A DNA stretch of 64,000 bases from Dongia_A sp035695765 (GCA_035695765.1 DASRRI010000037.1:1-64000); one strand, 5' to 3'. Positions 36,228-45,299 are shown, counted from the stretch's first letter. Numbers and translations are program-made. The notes: generated by a model from the sequence alone, not told the origin.

Positions 36228-37262
36228 TCAACCCCAGCACTTCGCAAGGCCTTCCTTCACGCTGAGCGAAGGCACGCCCTCGGCCGGCTTGTCGGTGATG
36301 AGCTCGACGCCGGTGTTGAAGAAATCGAGGCCGGGCGAGTTCTCCGGCTTCTTCTGGGTCTTGACGTAATCCACCACCGCCTGGACGCCCATCGAGGCCA
36401 TGAGCAGCGGATATTGCTGTGAGGTGGCGCCGATGACGCCGGCTTGCACGTTCTTGACGCCGGGGCAGCCGCCGTCGACCGAGACGATGGTCACATCTTT
36501 CTCACGGCCCACCGCCTTCAACGCCTCATAGGCACCGGCGGCGGCCGGCTCGTTGATGGTGTAGACGAGGTTGATGGTCGGATCCTTCTGCAACAGGTTC
36601 TCCATCGCCTTGCGGCCGCCTTCCTCGTTGCCGGAGGTGACGTCGTGGCCGGAGATGCGCGGATCGTCTTCATCGCCGATCTTGGTCGGTTTCTTGATGT
36701 CGATGCCGAAGCCCTTCATGAAGCCCTGGTCACGCAGGTAGTCGACGGTCGGCTGCATCGGCGTCAGATCGAGGAAGCCGATATGCGCGTCCTTCGCGCC
36801 GTCGCCCAAAGTCTTCGCTGCCCACTGGCCGATCAGCTCACCGGCCTTGAAATTGTCGGTCGCGAGCGTTGCATCGGCGGCTGTGATCGGCTCCAGCGGC
36901 GTGTCGAGCGCGATCACCATGATGCCGGCCTGGCGCGCCTTCTCGACCGAGGGCACGATCGCCTTGGTGTCGCTCGGCGTGATGAGAATCCCCTTGGCGC
37001 CGGCTGCGATCAGGCTCTCGATCGCGGCGACCTGGGATTCGTTGTCGCCATCGACCTTGCCGGCATAGGAGCGCAATTCGACGCCGAGTTCCTTGGCCTT
37101 GGCCTGCGCGCCTTCCTTCATCTTGACGAAGAATGGGTTGATGTCGGTTTTGGTGATGAGCCCGACAATGATGTCTTCGGCAAGGGCAGGGGCGCTGCCG
37201 AGCAAGGCAAGGCAGGTCGTGCCGAGAACGATGTTTCTAAGACGGCGTAATGAAGTCGTCAC
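36228..37262 (-). CDS. frcB: Periplasmic sugar-binding protein, FrcB type
   Basis: A 344-residue peripBP_4-family binding protein starting at GTG, with GGGAGG six bases upstream. The signal peptide ends ALA before EDIIVGLITKTDINPFF. Sequence such as LRSYAGKVDGDNESQVAAIE in parts and LDTPLEPITAADATLATDN resembles rhizobial FrcB. It should bind a pyranose or furanose sugar in the periplasm. It is first in the leftward frcBCA-like operon and divergent from the ROK regulator, with a strong inverted repeat in front of it. Confidence 0.85.
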   Translation of the reverse strand: MTTSLRRLRNIVLGTTCLALLGSAPALAEDIIVGLITKTDINPFFVKMKEGAQAKAKELGVELRSYAGKVDGDNESQVAAIESLIAAGAKGILITPSDTKAIVPSVEKARQAGIMVIALDTPLEPITAADATLATDNFKAGELIGQWAAKTLGDGAKDAHIGFLDLTPMQPTVDYLRDQGFMKGFGIDIKKPTKIGDEDDPRISGHDVTSGNEEGGRKAMENLLQKDPTINLVYTINEPAAAGAYEALKAVGREKDVTIVSVDGGCPGVKNVQAGVIGATSQQYPLLMASMGVQAVVDYVKTQKKPENSPGLDFFNTGVELITDKPAEGVPSLSVKEGLAKCWG

Positions 37263-37404
37263 TTTTGTCCTCCCATGATTCCCCGGTTCGGGGGCGAGCA
37301 TTCGTTGGTGCCGATGCGCGGCTAAAGCATCTTGGCGGGATCGCGCAACCCCGCAAGCAAAGACGCTGGCCACCGCGGCCATTCCAGACAATGTTTCACG
37401 CGGA

Positions 37405-37439
37405 GTCAATAATTAAATCACGCGGATTTAGTTATTGAC
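37405..37439. promoter_or_regulatory. Near-perfect 15-bp inverted repeat, probable ROK operator
   Basis: GTCAATAATTAAATC (37405-37419) and its inverted partner GATTTAGTTATTGAC (37425-37439) match at 14 of 15 positions around a 5-base ACGCG spacer. The site lies between the divergent FrcB-type and ROK genes and is AT-rich in a GC-rich genome, as expected of an operator overlapping both promoters. Confidence 0.75.
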
Positions 37440-37511
37440 CGAGAGGCCGAAAATGGCAATCTTTCAAAGCGTAAGGCCGTCCGGGCCCGGGGTGGAAATT
37501 ACAGTATTGTC

Positions 37512-38756
37512 ATGGCAAAGGCCGATCCGGGATCGTCGCTCCATCAGGCGCCAAGCAGCCAGCCCTTGCATCATCTGGCGCGCGGTGGCAGCCAGTCCGG
37601 CCTGCGGCTCTATAATGAGCGCCTGGTGCTGTCCCTGATCCGGCGCTATGGCAGCCTGCCAAAGGCGGAGATCGCGCGCGTCACCGGCCTTTCGGCGCAG
37701 ACCGCCTCCGTGATTGTGAAGCAGCTCGAAGCCGATGGCTTGCTGCTGCGCCAGCGGCCGCAGCGCGGACGCATCGGCCAGCCGCCGGTTCCGCTCAGCC
37801 TCAATCCAGACGGCGCCTATTCGATCGGCTTGAAAGTGGGCCGGCGCAGCGCCGACCTGGTGCTGATCGATCTCATGGGCAAGGTGCGCGCGAGCCTGCA
37901 TCACACCTATCGTTTTCCGGAGCCGCGCGCGACGCTCGATTTCGTGCGCGACGGCGTCGAGGACTTGCAGCGCGATCTGAAGCCGGCGCAGCGCATGCGC
38001 ATCTCCGGTCTCGGCATCGCGACGCCGTTCGAGCTGTGGAACTGGGAGAAGGAGATCGGCGCACCACGCGATGTCCTGCAGATCTGGCGCGCCTTCGACC
38101 TGGTGGGCGAGGTGGCGAAGCTGTCGAGCTGGCCGGTGCAGCTGTGCAACGACGCGACCGCGGCCTGCGCGGCGGAACTCTCCTTCGGCATCGGCAACCG
38201 CTATCGCGACTTCGTCTATTTCTTCATCGGTTCGTTCGTCGGCGGCGGCATCGTCCTCAACGGCATGCTCTATCAGGGCCGCACAGGCAATGCCGGCGCG
38301 CTCGGCTCCATGCCGGTGTCGGGCGAGGGACCGCTCGGTGTCCTGCAGCTCATCCGCTCGGCCTCGCTCTATCGGCTGGAGCAGATGATCGGCAATCGAG
38401 GTCGCGATCCATCCGTGCTGTGGAGGAATCCGCAGGATTGGGGCGAGATCGGCCAGCCGCTCGATGCCTGGATCAAGGAATCTTCGATCCACCTCGCCCA
38501 GGCGATCGTCGCCAGCGTCGCGGTGGTGGATTTCGAAGCCGCGATTATCGACGCCGCCTGTCCACCCGATGTGCGCAAACGCCTGCTGGACCTGACCAAG
38601 GTGCAAATCGCGCAGCTCGACCAGCAGGGCCTGTCGCCATTCTCCGTCGTCGAAGGCACCATCGGCAGCGACGCCCGCGCCATCGGCGCTGCGAGCCTGC
38701 CACTGCTGACGAACTTCGCGGTGGACCGGGAGATTTTTCTGCGGAATGCGGGGTAG
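37512..38756 (+). CDS. ROK-family transcriptional repressor
   Basis: A 414-residue protein with an N-terminal MarR-like winged helix (about 30-90: PKAEIARVTGLSAQTASVIVKQLEADG in pieces) and a ROK sugar-binding/kinase-fold domain (about 100-410) with GLGIATPFE and NDATAACAAEL. The usual CxCGxxGC zinc motif of many ROK proteins is absent. By position and fold it is the repressor of the divergent FrcB-type transporter operon, relieved by the imported sugar, like FrcR/XylR-type regulators. Confidence 0.86.
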   Translation: MAKADPGSSLHQAPSSQPLHHLARGGSQSGLRLYNERLVLSLIRRYGSLPKAEIARVTGLSAQTASVIVKQLEADGLLLRQRPQRGRIGQPPVPLSLNPDGAYSIGLKVGRRSADLVLIDLMGKVRASLHHTYRFPEPRATLDFVRDGVEDLQRDLKPAQRMRISGLGIATPFELWNWEKEIGAPRDVLQIWRAFDLVGEVAKLSSWPVQLCNDATAACAAELSFGIGNRYRDFVYFFIGSFVGGGIVLNGMLYQGRTGNAGALGSMPVSGEGPLGVLQLIRSASLYRLEQMIGNRGRDPSVLWRNPQDWGEIGQPLDAWIKESSIHLAQAIVASVAVVDFEAAIIDAACPPDVRKRLLDLTKVQIAQLDQQGLSPFSVVEGTIGSDARAIGAASLPLLTNFAVDREIFLRNAG

Positions 38757-38802
38757 GAGGCAGTTTTCACTACTCTCTTCTCATCGATGCAGTACTCTTT
38801 CT

Positions 38803-38918
38803 GTCACCCCCGCCAAGCCGCGCAGCGGCGCAGATCCGGGGCCCATGGGAACGCGCTGCAACGCTGATGGATCATATGGGTCCCGGGTCGTGCCGCTGCG
38901 CGGCCCGCCCGGGATGAT
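38803..38918. repeat. Large imperfect inverted repeat (dispersed-element type)
   Basis: Arms of about 43 bases at 38803-38845 and 38876-38918 are inverted copies: the first runs GTCACCCCCGCC through CCGCGCAGCGGC to GGCCCAT, the second runs ATGGGTCCCGGG through GCCGCTGCGCGG to CCCGGGATGAT. About 30 bases separate them. It lies in the 278-base gap between the convergent ROK and acoC-like genes. Its ends match the GTCATCCCGGCCAAGC-type end of the repeat at 60-141. Confidence 0.65.
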
Positions 38919-39034
38919 GGCGACGGGCTTCCCGAACCAACAGCCCGAGAAACGCCGGATACATGTACGCTTCCGCTACCCCATGAGTTTCCTCTTGCGG
39001 CAGCGGGAAGGTCCATACATGACAGTGAAGGTAT

Positions 39035-40315
39035 TCAGCGTAGCGCCAACAACAACTCCACCACCAGGTTCGGCGCGGCCCAATGCGGCATGTGGCCCGC
39101 GCTTTTCATGAAATGCACTGCGGCGCGCGCAGGCAGTTGCGCGGCGTGCTGCCAGGGGATGATGCGATCCTTGAGGCCGAAGATTGCGGTGACCGGCGCC
39201 TTCACGCGCTCGAGGTCGGTGGCGATGGAATGGCGCTGGCCGCCCGCGTCGTTGATCGAGGCGGCGAGGTCGCGCAGCATCGGGCGACGAGACTGGATGC
39301 GGGTGAGCAACTCGGCGAGATACGTGGCGGACAGAGCGCCGCCATCAAGCCTCGTGATCTCGCGCTCCAGGTCGGCGACGGTGTCGGCAGCGATCATGCC
39401 GTCGATGAAGCCGCGATCGATCTCCTTGCCGAGCCCGGCGGGCGCCAGCAGCAGCAGACGATCGAGCGCGACCTCGCCCTGCGCCGCCAACTTCGCGGCA
39501 ACCATGGCGCCAAGGGAATGGCCGACCAGGCGCACCGGCCCGACCGCAAGGGCGCGCAACGTCGTCGCAGTCGTGTCCACCAACTGGTCGAGAGTCGTTG
39601 CCTTCGCGTCGCTGCCGCCATGACCGGGCAGATCGATGGCGAGCACGCGCAATCCGCCTTTGGCGAGACGCCGCGCGACCAGTGTATAGGAGTCCGCATC
39701 GGCGAACAGGCCGTGGATCAGGAACGCATCGCCGCGGCGCTGGCCGATGGCAGGCCATTCGCGCACCTGGATGGTGCCGGCGATGGTCGCGACCTGGATG
39801 ACGATCTGCGGCGCGCTTTCCTTGGCCGATCCTGCGGCGAGCACATCATCGCCGCTGATCCGTCCGTTGCGGCCGGTGCCGGTGAGCACGGTCAGATCGA
39901 CGCCCTGATCGCGCGCAAGGCGGCGCGCACGCGGGCTGGCGCGCAGTTCGCCGTTGCTCGGTCGCGCGGAGAATTGCGGTGCTGCCTTCGCCACCGTGGG
40001 TGCCGATGACGCGATCGGCTTCTGTGCGGTCGGCGCTTCAACCGCGCCCGCCACCTCGATGCGCGCGATCGGTGCATCGACGGGAATCGTGTCGGCTTCG
40101 GCGGCGAGATGTTCGACCATCGTGCCATCCTGCAGCGCCGGCACTTCAACGACGGTCTTGTCGGTCTCGACCTCGAGCAGGATCTCGCCGCGCTTGAAGC
40201 GGTCGCCGGGCCGCTTGAGCCAGGTGACGATGCGGCCTTCCTCCATCGTCTCGCCGAGACGCGGCAAAGGCAGGTTTACGATGCCCACGCCGGCGCCCTT
40301 CTCTGCGTGAGCCAC
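39035..40315 (-). CDS. acoC: Acetoin dehydrogenase-type E2 with alpha/beta-hydrolase domain (AcoC-like)
   Basis: A 426-residue protein in three parts: a lipoyl domain (about 12-88) with the lipoylated Lys53 in VETDKTVVE, a peripheral E3-binding domain (about 124-160), and an alpha/beta hydrolase (about 180-426) with oxyanion HGLFAD, nucleophile Ser267 in GHSLGA and a late catalytic His in AGHMPHW. This is the AcoC plan, not the usual CAT acyltransferase. It would pass the two-carbon or larger acyl group to CoA. Its start overlaps the acoB-like gene by 40 bases; a GTG at 40288 is an alternative start. Confidence 0.88.
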   Translation of the reverse strand: MAHAEKGAGVGIVNLPLPRLGETMEEGRIVTWLKRPGDRFKRGEILLEVETDKTVVEVPALQDGTMVEHLAAEADTIPVDAPIARIEVAGAVEAPTAQKPIASSAPTVAKAAPQFSARPSNGELRASPRARRLARDQGVDLTVLTGTGRNGRISGDDVLAAGSAKESAPQIVIQVATIAGTIQVREWPAIGQRRGDAFLIHGLFADADSYTLVARRLAKGGLRVLAIDLPGHGGSDAKATTLDQLVDTTATTLRALAVGPVRLVGHSLGAMVAAKLAAQGEVALDRLLLLAPAGLGKEIDRGFIDGMIAADTVADLEREITRLDGGALSATYLAELLTRIQSRRPMLRDLAASINDAGGQRHSIATDLERVKAPVTAIFGLKDRIIPWQHAAQLPARAAVHFMKSAGHMPHWAAPNLVVELLLALR

Positions 40316-41280
40316 AGGCCGGTTTCCGCGATCAGCTGCGCATTGGGCACCGCGTTGCGCTCCAAGGGTGGAGAAACAGGAATTGGGATATCTTCGCCCG
40401 CGACGCGCGTGACCGGCTCCTCCAGGTGATCGAAGCAGGATTCGTGGATGCGCGCCGACAGCTCCGCCGAGAAGCCGCCCGTCAGGTGCGCCTCGGTCAC
40501 CACCATCGCGCGGTGGGTGCGGCGCACCGAGTTTGCGATGGTCTCGTCATCCAGCGGGTTGAGCGTGCGCAAATCGATCACTTCCGCCGAGACGCCTTCA
40601 GCCGCCAGCAGCTCGGCAGCAGCCAGCGATTCCAGCACCATCTTGGAATAGGCGACGATGGTGAGGTCCGTGCCGCTGCGCCGCACGACGGCCTTGCCCC
40701 AGGGTGCGTCGGGCTTGGCCGTGTCCATCGTGCCCTTCTGCACATAGAGGCCCTTATGCTCCAGGAACACGACGGGATCCGGCAACGTCAGCGCGTGGCG
40801 CAGAAGGTGATAGGCGTCGTTGACGGTCGCCGGCATGGCGACGCGCAGGCCGGGAACATGCGTCATCCACGCCTCGAGCGATTGCGAATGCTGGGCGGCC
40901 GCCGAGCGGCCTGTCCCGCCCTGGCTGCGCAGCACCATCGGGACGCCGATCTGGCCGCCGAACATGTAGCGGATCTTGGCGGCCTGATTGGCGAGCTGGT
41001 CCATCACCATGCCGACGAAATCGACATACATGAGCTCCGCCACGGGGCGCAGGCCGCTCATCGCAGCGCCGACCGCAGCGCCGACGATGGCGGCTTCGGA
41101 GATCGGCGTATCCAGCATGCGCTCCGGCCCGAACTGGTCGATCATGCCCTTGGTTACGCCATAGGCGCCGCCATAGAGTCCAACTTCCTCGCCCAGCACG
41201 ACGATGTCCGGGTCTTCGTTCATTGCGTCGATCAAGGCCTGACGCAGAGCCTCGCGATAGGTGGTGTCGATCGCACTCAT
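40276..41280 (-). CDS. acoB: ThDP-dependent 2-oxo acid/acetoin dehydrogenase E1 beta subunit
   Basis: A 334-residue transketolase-like Pyr and C-terminal domain protein. DIVVLGEEVGLYGGAYG holds the Glu that activates thiamine diphosphate, MYVDFVGMVMDQ and FRSQGG-like stretches follow, and EHKGLY near 190 is typical of AcoB/PdhB. It partners the adjacent E1 alpha to decarboxylate or cleave an oxo substrate and load the lipoyl arm. It overlaps the E1 alpha gene by four bases. Confidence 0.9.
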   Translation of the reverse strand: MSAIDTTYREALRQALIDAMNEDPDIVVLGEEVGLYGGAYGVTKGMIDQFGPERMLDTPISEAAIVGAAVGAAMSGLRPVAELMYVDFVGMVMDQLANQAAKIRYMFGGQIGVPMVLRSQGGTGRSAAAQHSQSLEAWMTHVPGLRVAMPATVNDAYHLLRHALTLPDPVVFLEHKGLYVQKGTMDTAKPDAPWGKAVVRRSGTDLTIVAYSKMVLESLAAAELLAAEGVSAEVIDLRTLNPLDDETIANSVRRTHRAMVVTEAHLTGGFSAELSARIHESCFDHLEEPVTRVAGEDIPIPVSPPLERNAVPNAQLIAETGLWLTQRRAPAWAS

Positions 41281-42296
41281 CGCGACGCCTCAGACAGCAT
41301 GGCATTGAGGCGCGTGCGCAGAGGCGTAGGCTTCGGCTGGTCCGGCGCGAACACGTCCTCGAACATGGTATCGACAGGCGGCAGCGAGGACTTGATGGCG
41401 GTCTCGAGTGCTGCATCCATCTCCGCCGCGATCTCGACATCCAATGCATCCAGCTCCGCGCTCGTCGTACCACGCTCGATCAGCTTGCTGCGCGCCTTGC
41501 CGAGAGGATCGCGCGCGCGGCCCGCCGCTTCCTCCTCGGCATCGCGATAGGGGCTCTTATCCATGCGCGCATGGCCATAGAAGCGATAGCAGGTGAGGCA
41601 CATGAATCCCGGCTTGCCCTGCCGTGCCGCACCGATCATTTTCTCCGCGGCTTCGTGGACAGTTTCGACGTCCGTGCCGTCGACCATCACGCCGTTGAGG
41701 CCAAAGGCGCGAGCGCGCTCATCGAACGCGAGATTGACAGTCGCGCGGTCCACCCGCGTGCCCATGCCGTACTGGTTGTTGATGCAGACGAAGACGACGG
41801 GCAGCGACCAGAGGGCTGCGAGATTCATGCTTTCATAGAGGATGCCCTGCTGCATTGCGCCGTCGCCGAAGAATGCAACGGAGACCCGCGGCTGTTTCTT
41901 GCGCTTGTAAGCGAGGGCGGCGCCCACCGCGTGGGAGATGCCGCCGCCGACAATGGCATTCGCGCCGAGATGGCCGAGGCCCATATCGGCGATGTGCATC
42001 GATCCGCCTTTGCCGCGGCAATAGCCGTTCTCTTTGCCCGCGATCTCCGCCAACATGCGCGAAGGCTCGGCACCGCGCGCGACAAAGATGCCGTGGCCGC
42101 GATGATGGGTGGTAAAGCTGTCCTTGGTTTCCATGGCGCGCACCACGCCCGCCACGCCTTCCTCGCCGATCGAGAGATGCAGCATCGAGCCGGCGCTTTC
42201 CGAGCGCACGAATAATTCGCTGACCCGTTCCTCCAGCGAGCGGATGCGGCGCATGTCGCGATACAGCGCTTGCAGCAATCTGTTGTCGGTACTCAT
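41277..42296 (-). CDS. acoA: ThDP-dependent 2-oxo acid/acetoin dehydrogenase E1 alpha subunit
   Basis: A 339-residue protein with the ThDP motif starting GDG at 144-146 and ending NN at 173-174, and the conserved HHRGHG and KGGSMH stretches of E1 alpha subunits. The length and lack of a mitochondrial-type extension match AcoA/PdhA of bacteria. Overlaps of four bases on both sides tie it to the FGGY kinase upstream and E1 beta downstream. No E3 (dihydrolipoamide dehydrogenase) gene is in the window, so that subunit must be shared. Confidence 0.9.
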   Translation of the reverse strand: MSTDNRLLQALYRDMRRIRSLEERVSELFVRSESAGSMLHLSIGEEGVAGVVRAMETKDSFTTHHRGHGIFVARGAEPSRMLAEIAGKENGYCRGKGGSMHIADMGLGHLGANAIVGGGISHAVGAALAYKRKKQPRVSVAFFGDGAMQQGILYESMNLAALWSLPVVFVCINNQYGMGTRVDRATVNLAFDERARAFGLNGVMVDGTDVETVHEAAEKMIGAARQGKPGFMCLTCYRFYGHARMDKSPYRDAEEEAAGRARDPLGKARSKLIERGTTSAELDALDVEIAAEMDAALETAIKSSLPPVDTMFEDVFAPDQPKPTPLRTRLNAMLSEASR

Positions 42297-43786
42297 CGTG
42301 TTTCCCGGACCTTTTTCAAAGCGGCATAAAGCTCGCGATATTGCGGATAGAACGCATCATAGCGTTTGGTGCTGGCGTGACTGGGCTCGATGGTGCGGGC
42401 GGTGCGCACCATCGCCTTGGCACCTTCCTCGATGCTGCCGAAGCGCTCGGCGCCGCGCGCGGCCAGGATTGCGCAGCCGAGCGCCGGCGCGTCCGGCACC
42501 TCGGTCAGTTCCAGCGGCGCGCCGATCGTGTCGGCATGAATCTGCAGCCACAGCGGCGAATGGGTGGCGCCGCCGGCGACGACGATGCGCCTGGGCGTGA
42601 AGGCAGCGCCGAAATTCTCCACGATCAATTTGGTGCCGAGGCAGATGCCCTCGATGATCGCGCGATAGACATGGGCCGGCGTATGCTTAAGCGTCAGGCC
42701 GGTGATCGCGCCGCGCGACAGCGCATCGGTGTAGGGCGTGCGGTTGCCCTGGAAGTGATCCAGCACCAGCAAGCCTTCGCAGCCGGGCTCGATCTTTGCC
42801 GCTTCCTCGTTCAGCGCGTCGAACGTCGTGTTGGGTGCGAAGTGACGCTTGAACCAGGCGATCACGGACCCGGTCGAGGTCTGGCCGCCTTCGATGACCG
42901 GCTTGTCGGGATAGACAGCATCCATGTAGGTGCCCCAGATGCCGGGGCCATGAACCGGCTGCGCGGCGATGCCGAGATGCAGATGCGAGGAACCGGTGAT
43001 CAGCGCCATCTCGCCCGGCTCCGTGACGCCAAGGCCGATCACCCCGATGAAGGCATCGGCGCCGCCTTGTACCACCGGGATGCCCGGCGCGAGGCCGAGA
43101 TGTTCCGCCGCGGAGCGCGTGAGGGAGTCGATGACATCGCCCGGCCGCACGATCACCGGCGGCCATTTCTGTTCGAGATCTTCAAGGCCGAGCTTCGCGA
43201 GCAGCGACAGAGGCAGCCCACCTTCGCGGCTCTGATAGTGCCAGCGGACCGCCATGTTGTTGAGCGAAGCGACCCAGCGCCCGGTCAAGCGCCAGTTGAT
43301 ATAGTCCTGGTATTCGCAGATGCGCGCCGCGTGCTGGAACAGCTCCGGCTGGTTGCGCTTCATCCAGAGCGATTTCGGGATCATCCATTCGGCGGAGACC
43401 GGACCTCTGCCGTCACTGTTGATGCGCAGCGCAGGATCGCCGCTCGCCGCAACGTCCGCGGCTTCGGCGGCCGAGCGCACATCCATCCAGATCATGGCGG
43501 GGCGCAGCGGCGTGCCGTCGGCATCGACCGCGACGACCGAGCAGCAGGTGGTATCGACGCACAGCGCGAGCACCTGATCGGAAGAAATGCCGGATGCCTT
43601 GACCGCGCCGCGGACCGCTTCGCCGAGGCACCGCCACCAATCTTCCGGGTTCTGCTCGGCCCAGCTCGGCTTAGGGAATTGCGTCTGGTAGGTGCTGGCG
43701 TGCGAGCCTTTCGGCCGCCCCTCCAGGTCGAACACGATCGCCCGGATGCTTTCCGTCCCGCCATCCACGCCGATCAGATAGGCCAT
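42293..43786 (-). CDS. FGGY-family carbohydrate kinase coupled to the dehydrogenase operon
   Basis: A 497-residue sugar kinase. The phosphate-1 motif is VDGGTESIRA near 8-17, followed by FGGY-N features (QNPEDWW, CVDTTCCSV) and the C-terminal adenosine region VVAGGATHSPLWLQIHAD near 400. It looks nearest to xylulose/ribulose-type kinases, but the specificity is not readable. It is the first gene of the kinase-acoA-acoB-acoC operon and overlaps acoA by ATGA. That coupling implies that the phosphorylated sugar or a product of it feeds the dehydrogenase. Confidence 0.85.
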   Translation of the reverse strand: MAYLIGVDGGTESIRAIVFDLEGRPKGSHASTYQTQFPKPSWAEQNPEDWWRCLGEAVRGAVKASGISSDQVLALCVDTTCCSVVAVDADGTPLRPAMIWMDVRSAAEAADVAASGDPALRINSDGRGPVSAEWMIPKSLWMKRNQPELFQHAARICEYQDYINWRLTGRWVASLNNMAVRWHYQSREGGLPLSLLAKLGLEDLEQKWPPVIVRPGDVIDSLTRSAAEHLGLAPGIPVVQGGADAFIGVIGLGVTEPGEMALITGSSHLHLGIAAQPVHGPGIWGTYMDAVYPDKPVIEGGQTSTGSVIAWFKRHFAPNTTFDALNEEAAKIEPGCEGLLVLDHFQGNRTPYTDALSRGAITGLTLKHTPAHVYRAIIEGICLGTKLIVENFGAAFTPRRIVVAGGATHSPLWLQIHADTIGAPLELTEVPDAPALGCAILAARGAERFGSIEEGAKAMVRTARTIEPSHASTKRYDAFYPQYRELYAALKKVRETR

Positions 43787-43859
43787 GCTCTCCCCTCGGT
43801 TTTCTCGGACGCGAATGTGGCCGGTTTTATCCCGTCATGGCAAGACTCGGCACGCGGCG

Positions 43860-43873
43860 TTAAACGCGTTTAA
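43860..43873. promoter_or_regulatory. Perfect 14-bp palindrome TTAAACGCGTTTAA
   Basis: The palindrome lies 74 bases upstream of the FGGY kinase start and overlaps the stop codon of the upstream kinase gene. Its central CGCG and flanking A/T arms resemble LacI-family operators, but no LacI-type regulator is encoded nearby. Confidence 0.45.
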
Positions 43874-45255
43874 GCGCGCGCGGCTTCGAGCACCTTGTCC
43901 GCGCCGGAAAGGACACGCCAGCGCTCGCGATACGCGCTCAGCTCGAGTGCCGGCCGCACCGCCGGCTCTGGCAATGGCGCGGGCCAGTCGGGATCGGCGA
44001 GCAAGGCAGCGCCAAGGCTGGTGCCCTGCGTTTCCGCGCTTGGCAGGACGGGACTCTCCGGGCGCAGGCTCGCAAGCGCGGAGATGTAGATATCGTTGGT
44101 GGCGAAAGGCCCATCGAGGATGATGGGCCCGCGCGCGCTCAGGACATCCAGCATGAGGTCGGTCATCAGCGCGCAATAGAGCCCGCCCAATGTTGCCGGA
44201 TCGGCGGCCGTCACATCATGGCCGCCATCATCGACGATGCGGCCTTTCCGGCCGGCGAAGGGGCCTCCTTGATCGGAGAAGGCGGGCAGGACGTAGCTGG
44301 GCGCCATCAGCAGGCGCGCGAGCCTTTGCTCCACGGAATCGTTGCCCTCGCGGTGATCGCCGGCGATGCGCTCCAGCTCGCGGCCGCCCATGAAGCGCGC
44401 GCTCGCCACCAGATTGCCCAAGGCATCGACGTTGCCCAGGCAATCGAGATGCTCGCCGGCGGCCGGCAGATTGCCGCCGGCCACCAGCAGGATGATCCAC
44501 GTGCCGGTGGAAGCGACCGTGAAGGGCTCCTGCAGGGCCGAGCGCCAGCGGAGGAAGGTGGCGTTGCTGTCATGGATGCCGCACCGCACGCGGCAGCTTG
44601 CCGAGAGGCCGGTGCGCGCCGCGATCTCCGGCCGGATCAGGCCGAGCACGTCGCTCGCTTTGCGCAATGGCGGCATCACCTTGCGCCAGCCGCACCGATC
44701 GACCAGTGCTGAGAAATCGCCGATGCGTGGCTGCCACAAATCCGTGTGGCAGCCGAGCGCGGTCAGCTCGCTCGCTGCCACGCCGCTCAACAGGAAGGAC
44801 CAGTACTGCGCATAGCCGACGATGGCCGTGGTGCGCGCGAAGGCGTCCGGGAACTTGCGCTGCAGCCAGAACAACTGCCGCCCGGTATTGTGGCCGCAGG
44901 GCAGGCGCGGGCAAGCGGTCGCCGCGAAATCGCGCGCCAGCGTTTCGTACTCGTTGTCGAAATCCGAGATATCCTGCTCGTAATCCAGCATGGGCAGGAC
45001 GAGGCCGGCTTCATCGATCACCGCGACACTGGCGCCGTGCGCCACGGGGACGATGTCCGTGATGTTGACCTGGCGCGACAGCGCGGCGAGCTGCCCCAGA
45101 GTCCAGTCCCAGATCCGGTCGTTGGCGAGGTGCAGATAGGGCGGGGCAGGGTGCGGCTCGTTGTGTTGCCGCCGCTGCTCGATGACGCGTCCGCCGGCAA
45201 CCAGGGTCACCTTGGCGTTGGTCTTGCCGACGTCCAGAATCGCGATCGTATCCAT
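43870..45255 (-). CDS. Second FGGY-family carbohydrate kinase
   Basis: A 461-residue kinase of a different FGGY subgroup from its neighbour. It opens IAILDVGKTNAKVTL, the phosphate-binding turn, and has GIHDSNATFLRW near 235 and TGTWIILLV near 258, the latter like the STGTW of rhamnulokinase/L-fuculokinase-like proteins. The C-terminal part holds FMGGRELERI and LDGPFATN. Specificity is unknown. It is divergent from a MarR regulator and is followed after 83 bases by the kinase-aco operon, with which it may be cotranscribed. Confidence 0.82.
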   Translation of the reverse strand: MDTIAILDVGKTNAKVTLVAGGRVIEQRRQHNEPHPAPPYLHLANDRIWDWTLGQLAALSRQVNITDIVPVAHGASVAVIDEAGLVLPMLDYEQDISDFDNEYETLARDFAATACPRLPCGHNTGRQLFWLQRKFPDAFARTTAIVGYAQYWSFLLSGVAASELTALGCHTDLWQPRIGDFSALVDRCGWRKVMPPLRKASDVLGLIRPEIAARTGLSASCRVRCGIHDSNATFLRWRSALQEPFTVASTGTWIILLVAGGNLPAAGEHLDCLGNVDALGNLVASARFMGGRELERIAGDHREGNDSVEQRLARLLMAPSYVLPAFSDQGGPFAGRKGRIVDDGGHDVTAADPATLGGLYCALMTDLMLDVLSARGPIILDGPFATNDIYISALASLRPESPVLPSAETQGTSLGAALLADPDWPAPLPEPAVRPALELSAYRERWRVLSGADKVLEAARA

Positions 45256-45299
45256 GGTGCTATCCTTGCCCGGATTCCGCCGGGAATGGGACTTCCTAA

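Noticed and set aside
42293..43786. Possible autoinducer-2 kinase (LsrK) system
   Set aside because: LsrF and LsrG are absent, the importer is single-ATPase FrcA type rather than LsrA type, and the kinase motifs are closer to ribulose/xylulose-type kinases.
42341..43873. 510-residue plus-strand open frame
   Set aside because: It is antisense to the FGGY kinase, which has all its motifs; the open frame reflects GC bias.
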